Assembly: GCA_963773765.1 (NCBI GenBank)
Contig: CAVZCC010000001.1
Span: 186,001-250,000, forward strand
DNA length: 64,000 nt
Origin: CAVZCC01 sp963773765
Lineage (GTDB): Bacteria > Actinomycetota > Acidimicrobiia > Acidimicrobiales > Microtrichaceae
Direction: 5' to 3'
This document shows positions 22,901 through 31,180 of this stretch, in pieces (within the stretch, counting starts at the first letter, position 1; each line of letters opens with the position of its first letter). A program made the translations under genes and the position numbers. Below the pieces are notes generated by a model, which was given only the letters and a program-made list of their open reading frames with translations, did not search any database and had not been told where the DNA came from.

Positions 22901-24466
22901 GGTCCCACGTCGTTGAGCAGGTTGGCCGACGCCGGCGAGCCGTAGGGGATGAGCTCGCGGGCGACGTACTCGCGGTCGGTCAGGCCGGGGGTGATCGGGT
23001 CGACGGTGTTGCCCCAGCGGTACGACGGCGAAGTCGATGCCGGGCATCTCGTAGACGCGGGTGTCCCGGTCACCGGCGTCGAGCGCGGCCGCGGCCTCCG
23101 TCCAGTACGACGGGACCTCGCTCGTCGCGGAGCAGGTTGCGGTCGACCATCTGGCCCCGGAACAGCGGCAGCTGGTTGAGGCAGATGAGCACCAGCGAGC
23201 CCGCCGGCGACCGGCAGGTGCCAGCGGGGCCGCCACCGGCTGAGCGCGGCCGACGCCCGCACCCAGGAACACGGCCAGGCCCAGGACGATCAGCGGCACG
23301 GCCCGGGGCGTCGACCGGAACGGCCAGGCCCGAGGTCCGCCGCGGGTCCAGGCCTTGAACACGCCGCCGTAGCGGCGACGGCGACGTCCCACGGGTGCGC
23401 CCCGCACCGACAGCACCAGGCCGATCACGATGATCGAGCGCGAAGAAGACCCGGTGCCGGAACCGGGTGAGCAGCGCGCCGGCGAACGCCAGGACGGGCA
23501 GCAGGTAGGACAGCGCGAGCGCCGGGACGGACTCGACGTAGCGTGACCGTCGGGCTGGATCCACGCGCCCAGGCCGTCGCGTGCCGTAGAAGAACCAGTA
23601 GCCCAGGCCCCGCAGCACCTCGGGGGCGAGCGCCGCGTCGGCCACCGTCTCGTAGGTCTCGGTGTAGCGCAGGATCGGGATGCCGTAGGCGCCCTGGACC
23701 AGCAGGCCGGCGATCCACCAGAGCGACGTGACCAGCGGTGAGGAACGCGATGCGCAGCACCGGCGGCGAGCGCGCTGGCGGAGGTCGACCTCCCGCTCGA
23801 CGAAGGTGGCGTGCGACGATCCACAGCAGCGGGCCGACCATCACCAGGAGCAGCGAGGTGGCGTTGACCCCGCCGACGGTCAGCGTGACCAGCGCGAACA
23901 CGGCCGGCGTCGCGCCAGTCCCGCCGGCCGCAGCGACCGGGCGGCCAGGCCGATCAGCCAGGGCAGGCCGGCGAACGGCAGCAGGATCACCGAGATGCGG
24001 GCGCGCGTAGTCGCAGCAGGTACGGGCTGAGGGCGTAGGCGAACGACGCGACCGTGACACCGCTGCGCCTCCCAGCGCAGCTCCCGCAGCATGCAACCGC
24101 ACCCCGAGGCCCGGCCAGGAACATGATCGAGCCGAGCCACAGGCGCTGGGCCACCCAGTCCGGCACGCCGACGGCGTCCATGAGCCAGTAGTAGGGGCCC
24201 ATCGGCCACAGGTAGCCGATGTTCTGGTGGGTGACCGTGCCGAGGCCGATGTTCGGGTCCCACATGTACGCGGCCCGGGACAGCAGGCGGCCCGGGTCCA
24301 GGTACAGGTAGGTCTTGGTGTCGGCGCCGACCTTGCCCGGTCGGGTCAGCAGCAGCGGCACGTAGGCCACCAGCGCCAGCAGGAGCGCACCCCACGGCAG
24401 GGTCCGGCCGCGGAGGGAGGGGGCTCGGACCGTCAGGGGTCGGGGCAGCCGGTCCGCGGTGTCCAT
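19950..24466 (-). CDS. AftD-like alpha-(1->3)-arabinofuranosyltransferase, DUF3367 type (heavily frameshifted)
   Basis: ATG 24466 opens a GT-C membrane protein: PWGALLLALVAYVPLLLTRP, GKVGADTKTYLYLDPGRLLS with the loop-1 Asp, ASYMWDP-like NIGLGTVTHQNIGYLWPMGP and WVAQRLWLGSIMFLAG. This is the AftD N-terminus. Several further membrane segments lie between 24100 and 23200, then a long Thr/Val/Asp-rich extracytoplasmic part with repeated carbohydrate-binding-like strands (22900-20600). C-terminal helices end with QVRTDFIVDFDWMTKFELTH and ALLAIDPLVEALRRRR. Total about 1500 residues, like mycobacterial AftD (about 1400). AftD adds arabinofuranose from decaprenyl-phospho-arabinose to arabinan. Dozens of frame breaks prevent a precise 3' end. 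Confidence 0.75.
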
Positions 24467-24478
24467 GGTCGAGCGACG

Positions 24479-24484
24479 ACGCTA
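24479..24484 (-). promoter_or_regulatory. -10-like element before the AftD-like gene
   Basis: TAGCGT ends 12 bases before ATG 24466, and its TAG is also the stop codon of the upstream membrane-protein gene. Confidence 0.35.
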
Positions 24485-25805
24485 GTTGCTGGACCCCGCA
24501 ACGGCGGACCACCGGGAGGGACGGGAGGCGGCGCTCACAGCTGGGGGATGACGAAGTCGAACGGGCCCAACAGCCACGCCGTCAGGTCGCCGGGATGCTC
24601 CCCGGAGACCAGGAACTCGCGCGATCTCGCCCTGGGGCAGCTGGGTCCGCCACGACGTCACCCCCGTGGTGAACCCACCGGGCACCAGGGCCGTGACCGA
24701 CCAGGAGGACCGCGGCCGCGATCGGGGTCCAGCGTGGCGGCAGCGCGCGGCCGTTCCCGGTCCAGCAGCACCGCCGCGCCCACCAGCACCGGGGCGGTGA
24801 CCATGGCGTACACCCGGGTCTCGTCCAGCGTCACCAGCACGGGCACCAGGCCCGCCACCGCCAGCGCGGCCAGCACCAGCCAGCCACGCGCCGCCGCCGG
24901 GTCCTGGCCCCGCCGGACGAGGCGCAGCACCGCCACTGCCGCCACCACCAGCCACAGCGGCCCCCACAGCGTGTACAGGAGGCCGAGGGGCTGCTGGGTG
25001 TGGTGCTCCCAGAAGCGGTCGGCACCGAAGCCCAGGTAGTCGCTGCGGGGCCGCAGCAGCTCGATGTCGTTGACGCGGAAGTACACCTCGGTCACGGCCC
25101 GTCCCAGCACCACACCCGCCACGGCCCACAGCGCGTCGGTGGCGGTGTCCCGGACCAGCGTGGTCCAGCGGGTCGGGCGCCAGGGCGCCGTCGGCACTGC
25201 CGGCGCCGTCGGCCAGCACGGCCCGGACCGCGGCCGCCACCAGCGCCATGATCACGGCCTGTTCGGGATGGGTGAGCCCGGCCAGCACGCCGACCGCCAG
25301 CAGGGCCCAGCGGGGACGGACCAGCACCATGGCCAGGCCCAGCACGAAGGTGAGCGGGTCGGGCTGGCCCAGCCACTGCATGCGACACCGTCACCGCCGG
25401 TGCCGCGGCGACCAGCACCGTGAGGTTGCGGGCCGGCCGGTAGCCGAACCGTCGCCACGCCAGGGCGGTCACCGCGGCCCAGCCCAGCACCAGGACCACC
25501 AGGTGCATCCGGGCGTAGGCGTGGGGATCGGTCTGGCCCAGCAGCCGTGCCGCGGTGGGCAGCGAGAGGTTGGTGAGCAGGTAGTCGGCGTTGATGTCGC
25601 CCGTGAACGGGTTCTGGCCCGGCCGGTCGGCCACCAGGGTCATGAAGGCCAGGTTGGGGGTGGCCCAGAACCGGTTGTGGGCCACGGCCGCGGCCACGCC
25701 GGCCAGCCACCAGCAGGCCAGCCGCAACGGGGCGTTCGACGGCGCGGGGCGACCGCCCGCGCCGGCCGCTGGTACGGCGTCGTGTCCGTCGACGGTGGCC
25801 TCCAC
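24482..25805 (-). CDS. Multi-pass membrane protein, GT-C-like, companion of AftD (frameshifted)
   Basis: About 440 residues with roughly ten hydrophobic segments. The N-terminal part has PLRLACWWLAGVAAAVAHNR, then NPFTGDINADYLLTNLSLPT, a loop with acidic residues typical of GT-C loop 1. It continues HLVVLVLGWAAVTALAWRRF, LTFVLGLAMVLVRPRWALLA, GLTHPEQAVIMALVAAAVRA and LGLLYTLWGPLWLVVAAVAV. Frame breaks lie near 25380, 25195 and 24700. I do not recognise the family; the length, topology and position 15 bases upstream of the AftD-like gene suggest a role in the same polymer. The start is uncertain; GTG 25805 is a candidate. Confidence 0.55.
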
Positions 25806-25878
25806 CGAGGTGGACGGTAGCGGCGCGGCCGCCTGCGGCCGGGGTTCCGGGGTTCCGGAGGTGGCCGGGGGGCGGCCG

Positions 25879-25884
25879 TAGACT
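25879..25884 (+). promoter_or_regulatory. -10 element, leaderless AT3 gene
   Basis: TAGACT ends eight bases before GTG 25893. Confidence 0.5.
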
Positions 25885-25892
25885 CCCGGCTC

Positions 25893-27059
25893 GTGGTCAC
25901 CGCTGCGCCGCCGACCCGGAAACCGACCACGTTTCCCTACGTCTCGTCGCTCGACGGCCTGCGCGGCCTGCTGGTCTTCCCCGTCGCCGCGTTCCACTTC
26001 TCGATCACCGCGGGCTGGGGCCGCACCCTGGCGCCGGGGTCGTTCTTCGCCCCGTCCGTCTTCTTCGCCCTCTCCGGGTTCCTGATCACCTCGCTGCTGC
26101 TGGTGGAGAAGGAGCGCACCGGCGCCATCGACGGCACGGGCTTCTGGTCCCGCCGGTTCCGCCGCCTGCTGCCGGCGTCGATCTTCGTGGTCCTGTTCGC
26201 CGTGGTGGTCACCGCCCTGTTCCCCGACGCCTGGGGCCCGCTGCCCATCGCGGACGTGGTCGCGGCGCTGTTCAGCGTGCAGAACTGGTAGTCCATCCAC
26301 CTGGCCGACACCGGCGAGACGTTCCGGCTGCTGGGACCGCTGGGCGTGTACTGGTCCCTGGCGGTGGAGGAGCAGTTCTACCTGGGCCTGTTCATCGTGG
26401 TGTGGCTGGCGGCCCGCACCCGGCGGATGACCACCTGGCTGGTCGCCATGCTGGTCGGGGTCGGGGTCTTCTCCATCGTCTCGCTGATCGTGCACGAATC
26501 CAGCCCGCAGCGCGAGTTCTTCGGCACCGACACCCGGGCGTCGGAGTTGGTGGCCGGGTGCCTGCTGGCCGTCGCCGTGCACCACTGGGGCTGGCCCAGG
26601 GCCCGGTGGTGGGGCTGGTCGGCCTGGATCGCGCTGGGCGTCACCGTGCTGGCCTGGTCCTTCGTGTGGGAGGACGACCGCTGGGTCCTGGGCGGGGTCC
26701 TGGCGCTGGTGTCGGTGGTCAACGTGTTCCTGATCGGCGGCGCCGTGGTGCCGGGGTCGTTCAAGACCTTCCTGAGCTGGAGGCCCCTGGTGGAGCTGGG
26801 CCGGATCAGCTACCCCGTGTACCTGGTGCACTGGCCGGTCGCCCTGCTCATGAACCCGGACCGCATGGGCATCAGCGGCCTGCCGCTCATCATCATCCGC
26901 TTCGCGGTGTCGGTGGGTGCCGGGTACGCCATCTTCCGGTACCTGGAACGGCCCATGCGCACGTCCCGCCTGTCCCGCTGGCCCACCGGGTTCGTGGTGT
27001 GGGCCGGGGCCGTTGCCGTGGCCCTCGGCCTCTCCTTCCTGACCTCGGGCGGATCGTGA
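25893..27059 (+). CDS. Acyltransferase family 3 (OafA/YrhL-like) with an in-frame TAG
   Basis: A 388-codon frame from GTG 25893 with about ten hydrophobic segments. SSLDGLRGLLVFPVAAFHFS, FFAPSVFFALSGFLITSLLL, FWSRRFRRLLPASI, WSLAVEEQFYLGLFI and LGRISYPVYLVHWPVALLM are the hallmark AT3 motifs. AT3 proteins move acyl groups from cytoplasmic acyl-CoA to extracytoplasmic glycans. Codon 133 (26289-26291) is TAG, after VQNW and before SIHLADTGETF; the frame and homology continue unbroken after it. Paralogues in this window have Arg, His or Gln at about this place; TAC (Tyr) or CAG (Gln) would need one base change. The stop overlaps the GTG of the next AT3 gene (GTGA). Confidence 0.8.
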
Positions 27060-29366
27060 GCTCGGTCACCACCGCGCCGCCCCCGGCCGGGCGGGCCGGG
27101 GTGGCCACCCCGCGGGCCTTCGGTCTGGACGTGCTGCGCATCCTGGCCGCGCTCGGGGTCCTGGTCACCCACGTGGCCTTCGCCTCCGGCGTGGTCAACC
27201 CGCAGCGGTGGTCGTCGCCGCTACGGGACGTGCTGCCCCGGCTCGACGTGGGGGTGTCGGTCTTCTTCGTCCTGTCCGGTCTGCTCGTGACCCGGCCCTA
27301 CCTCCGTCGGGTCCTGTCCGACGACGTGCTGCCGGAGTTCGGGCCGTACGCCCGTCGCCGGCTGTCCCGCGTGTTCCCCCTGTACTGGGTGGTCCTGGCC
27401 GTCACCCTGCTCACCGCGGTCACGGCCCGGCCCCCGATCGGCCGCCTGCTGGCCGACGTGTTCCTGGTCCACATCTACGTGCCGGGCTGGGCCATCGGGC
27501 CGATCACCCAGTCGTGGAGCCTGTCCACCGAGCTGGCCTTCTACGCCTTCGTCCCGCTGTGGTTCGCCGGCTGCCGGCGGTTCTTCTCGGCCCGCGGCAT
27601 CGGTGACCGGACGGCCCGCGTCCGGTGGCTGGCCGCAGGCCTGGTCGGCTGGGCCCTGGTCGCCCTCGTGTGGCGACTGGGTGTGGTGGCCGCCACCGAC
27701 ACGTTCGACTTCACCGCCCGGGGCGCGGTCGACACCCGGGGGGCGCTGCTGACGTGGCTGCCCAACCACCTGGACACGTTCGCGGTCGGATGCGGCTTCG
27801 CCCTGTGGCTGGAGTCGGGCCGGGCCCGTGCGCTGCCCGTGGTGGGCCGCCTGGCCAGCTACGCCGTCGGCCTGGGGGCCCTGTGGCTGGCGTCCAGCGC
27901 CCTGGACCTGCCTCCGGTGTTCACCGGCTTCGACGGGCCCCAGACGTTGGGCCGCCACGCCCTGTTCGTGGTGTGCGCCGCCGCGCTCGTCCTGCCGTCG
28001 GTGGGCGCGCTCGCCCCCGCCCCCACCCGCCCTGCGCACGGGTGGCATGCCCCCGCGCCGTTGGTGCGCCTGGCCACCGGTGCCGCGCTCGGCTCCTACG
28101 GCATCTACCTGTGGCACCAGTGGGTCACCACCCACTGGTTCGAGTGGCGGGGGCTGACCGAGTTCGTGGCCCCGTTCCCCACGACGCTGGTCGTGGTGGT
28201 GGCGTGCAGCTCCGCGCTGGCCGCGGTCACCTACTGGTTCGTGGAGCGGCCCGCCTCCGCCTTGGTGACCGGCCGCGGCGGCGGACGGCCGACCGAGCCG
28301 CCACGCCCGCTGGGCCGCCACCCCGAACTGGACGGCCTGCGGGGCCTGTCCATCCTGGCCGTGCTGGCCACGCACGTGATCTTCCTCAACGACGGGGACC
28401 TGGACTGGTCGCTGCCCGGCGGCTTCCTGGGCGTGGACGTGTTCCTGGCCCTGTCGGGGTTCCTGATCGGCGCCGTGCTGATGCGGGAGGTGGACCGCAC
28501 CGGGTCGATCGACGGTGGCGACTTCGCCCGTCGACGGGCCCGGCGCCTGTACCCGCCGCTCGTGGTGTTCGTGGTCATCCAGGCCGTGGTGGCGGTGGTC
28601 CTGGGCTCGGCCGTCGGCGAACAACTCCTGCAGGCCGTGCTGGCCCTGACCTTCACCGCCAACTGGCAGCTCAGCTTCGGCCACCAGCCGCCGTTCGACC
28701 TGGTCCACCTCTGGTCGCTGTCGGTGGAGGCGCAGTTCTACGTGCTCATGGCCGTGGGGGTCTGGGCCTTCCGCCGGCACCTGCGGCGGGCCGACCGGGC
28801 CGTGGCCGCCCTCACCCTGGCCGCGGTGGCCGTCGCGCTGTGGCGCCTGTACCTGTACCGGGCCGGCGTGTCGCTGCCGGCGCTGTACGAACGCACCGGG
28901 GCCCGGGCCGACTCCATGTTCCTGGGTGTGGCCGCCGCGCTCGGTGTGGCGCAGCCGGCTGGTGCCGGACCGGACCATCCGGGTGGTGGGCGCGGTCGGC
29001 CTGGCGGTGCTGGCCGCCGCCATGGTGGTGGTCGAACCGGGGGAGCCGTGGCTGTTCGAGGGCGGGTTCACCGTCATCGCCGCCGCGTCGGCGGCCATGG
29101 TGGCCGCGGCGGCCACCGGGGCCGGGGGCGTGGCCCGCATCGGGTCGGTCCGATGGCTGCGCTGGGTCGGTGGCATCTCGTTCTCGCTGTACCTGTGGCA
29201 CCTGCCCATCTACGTGTGGACCAACCGGGCCATCCCCGACGCTCCCCTGGGGCTCAAGGTGCTGGTCGCGGCGTCGGCGTCGTTCGCGGCGGCCTACGCC
29301 AGCTTCCGGTTGGTGGAGTCCCGGGTGCTGCCGGCCTGGCGCACGCGGGCCGACGGGCTGGGCTGA
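27056..29366 (+). CDS. Tandem AT3-AT3 acyltransferase fusion (one frame break)
   Basis: About 770 residues. Domain 1 (27120-28255) has RAFGLDVLRILAALGVLVTH, VFFVLSGLLVTRPYLRR, YARRRLSRVFPLYWVVLA, QSWSLSTELAFYAFVPLWF and GSYGIYLWHQWVTTHW. Domain 2 (28318-29330) restarts with HPELDGLRGLSILAVLATHV, GVDVFLALSGFLIGAVLM, FARRRARRLYPPLVV, LWSLSVEAQFYVLMAV and GGISFSLYLWHLPIYVW. Each is a complete AT3 domain of about ten helices. The linker is short (VTGRGGGRPTEPPRPLG). GTG 27056 overlaps the previous stop. A single-base shift near 28950 must be corrected to reach the stop at 29366. An internal GTG at 28266 would allow a separate second protein if the fusion is a lost stop. Confidence 0.8.
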
Positions 29367-29420
29367 GGTGTCACGGCGTTTCTGCGGGTGCTGATCGACC
29401 TCCCGTGTCGGTGAGGACCC

Positions 29421-31133
29421 CTATTCCCGGTCGGAGGGGCACACGCCCAGGACGTCGGCGCCGACGACCTCCACCTGGTACGGGCGGGACGAACCCACGC
29501 CGGCCACGCCCGGCGCGTCGGCAGGGATGCCGAGGGCGTTGCCGTCCGGCCCGACGGGCACCGACACGGCGGGCTCGTCCAGGAACCGCGAGATCCGCAC
29601 CTGGGGCGGGCCCGGTGCGCTCTGCGGCGCCAGGTACACCGTCGAGCCGGGGGCGACCGCGTCCAGGACGGCGGTGTCCGGCGCCGGCGTCCCGCAGCCG
29701 GACCCACGTCGGACCGGTTCCACCGCCGTGATCGGCAACTGCTCGACCAGGAGCTCGTCCGCGGTCCTGCGCTGGTCGGGTCGGCCGCCGAAGCCGGCGG
29801 GGTCCTCGCCCTCGATGGGGCTGCCCACGTCGGCCACCGCGCCCAGGTAGCCGCCGGCGGTGACCGGCACGTAGGACAACGGCAGCACCAGGTCCGGGTC
29901 GATCCGCCCCGCACCGACGGCCTCCGCCGCGAACAGGTTGGAGCGCAGCCCCGGCGCCGCGCCGCTCACCAGGTCGGTCCAGTCCTGCATGCCGTCCAGG
30001 AGCTGCACCGCGCCCAGCGCCAGCACCACGAACGTGGCCCCCAGCAGCACGGGCCGGGCCGGGCGCGGGACCAGCGCCGGCGGCTCGGCCGGGTCCGGGC
30101 GGTCCGTGGCCGGCCGCCACAGCACCACCACCGCCATGACCAGGTACGCCGCGATGGCCCAGCGGTACCGCAGCTCGTCGGGCGGGATGCGGGGGGTGAT
30201 GGTCAGCCGGGTCACCGCCGTCAGCACGATGAACGCAGCGGGCGCGGCCAGCGCTCCGAGCGAGCGGGCGTCGAGCGACCGCCACCGCACGCCGGCCACC
30301 ACCGACAGGGCCACGAACAGCACCGCCAGGACCACCCCGCCCGGCCGCCACCCCGCGGCCAGCGACGTCGTGCCTCCCAGGAACATCCGACCGCAGTAGG
30401 CCACGATGGCGCCCAGGTCGGTGGACGCCGACGAGGAGTCGCGGTGGGTCAGGTACCAGCCGGCCCACAGGACCACCCCGGGGGAGAGCACCGCCCACCG
30501 CCTCCACGGCGCCCGGGACACCGCGAGCTCCACCACCACGGCGGCCAGCACCATCACGCCCAGGCCGCTGGTGGCCAGCGCCAGGGCGATCCAGCACGCG
30601 GCCGCGGCATCGTTGCGGGTGGTTCCGCGGTCCAGGTGCCACCACACCGCCAGCAGTGCGGCGATGGGCAGGGAGAAGTTCATGAGGAACGGGAACAACA
30701 CGTCGGTCGACCCGGCGGAGTTCCACATCACCGCGGTCACGGCCAGCGCCCCGGCCCACGGTCCCAGCCGGGCCTGGGTGAACCGGGCCACCTGGAACGC
30801 CAGCACACCCAGCGCCGCCAGCCCGCACAGGCGGTAGGGCCAGTAGCTGCCCATGCCGACGGTGTGGAACAGCAGCTGGTACAACCCCGCGGGCACGGCC
30901 GACAGGTGGCCGTTGAACGGCTCCAGCAGGTTGCCGGAGTGGTAGTCGGCGTAGATGTTCCAGTCGTCGCTGAAGAACCACAGCGAGCGGCCCATGACCG
31001 TGGCCGTGACCAGGAGCGCCGCGGGCGACAGCACCATCACGGCCCTCCCGGCCCGCCCTCCCGGTGTGCTCCCGTGCGGGCGGACCGCTGGGCCGTCCGG
31101 ACGCTCGGGAGCACGGGGGTCGGGGATGGCCAC
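29421..31133 (-). CDS. GT-C-like membrane glycosyltransferase with a C-terminal extracytoplasmic domain
   Basis: 570 residues, clean frame, GTG 31133. The first loop has RSLWFFSDDWNIYADYHSG, with the acidic pair expected of lipid-phosphosugar-dependent GT-C enzymes, followed by FNGHLSAVPAGLYQLLFHTV. About nine more hydrophobic segments follow, among them LGPWAGALAVTAVMWNSAGS, FLMNFSLPIAALLAVWWHL and SGLGVMVLAAVVVELAV. The last 200 residues are hydrophilic and begin after LLGATFVVLALGAVQLLDGM. Family not recognised precisely. It probably uses a polyprenyl-phosphate sugar on the outer face of the membrane. It is divergent from the next GT-C-like gene. Confidence 0.7.
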   Translation of the reverse strand: MAIPDPRAPERPDGPAVRPHGSTPGGRAGRAVMVLSPAALLVTATVMGRSLWFFSDDWNIYADYHSGNLLEPFNGHLSAVPAGLYQLLFHTVGMGSYWPYRLCGLAALGVLAFQVARFTQARLGPWAGALAVTAVMWNSAGSTDVLFPFLMNFSLPIAALLAVWWHLDRGTTRNDAAAACWIALALATSGLGVMVLAAVVVELAVSRAPWRRWAVLSPGVVLWAGWYLTHRDSSSASTDLGAIVAYCGRMFLGGTTSLAAGWRPGGVVLAVLFVALSVVAGVRWRSLDARSLGALAAPAAFIVLTAVTRLTITPRIPPDELRYRWAIAAYLVMAVVVLWRPATDRPDPAEPPALVPRPARPVLLGATFVVLALGAVQLLDGMQDWTDLVSGAAPGLRSNLFAAEAVGAGRIDPDLVLPLSYVPVTAGGYLGAVADVGSPIEGEDPAGFGGRPDQRRTADELLVEQLPITAVEPVRRGSGCGTPAPDTAVLDAVAPGSTVYLAPQSAPGPPQVRISRFLDEPAVSVPVGPDGNALGIPADAPGVAGVGSSRPYQVEVVGADVLGVCPSDRE

Positions 31134-31139
31134 GGCGGG

Positions 31140-31145
31140 ATGCTA
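31140..31145 (-). promoter_or_regulatory. -10 element, leaderless GT-C-like gene (31133)
   Basis: TAGCAT ends six bases before GTG 31133. Confidence 0.5.
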
Positions 31146-31167
31146 CGGCCCGTACCGGTGCCACGGG

Positions 31168-31173
31168 TACGTT
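31168..31173 (+). promoter_or_regulatory. -10 element placing the next start at a CTG codon
   Basis: TACGTT ends seven bases before CTG 31181, the spacing seen at other starts here, although no ATG, GTG or TTG is in frame nearby. Confidence 0.4.
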
Positions 31174-31180
31174 CGGGGCC

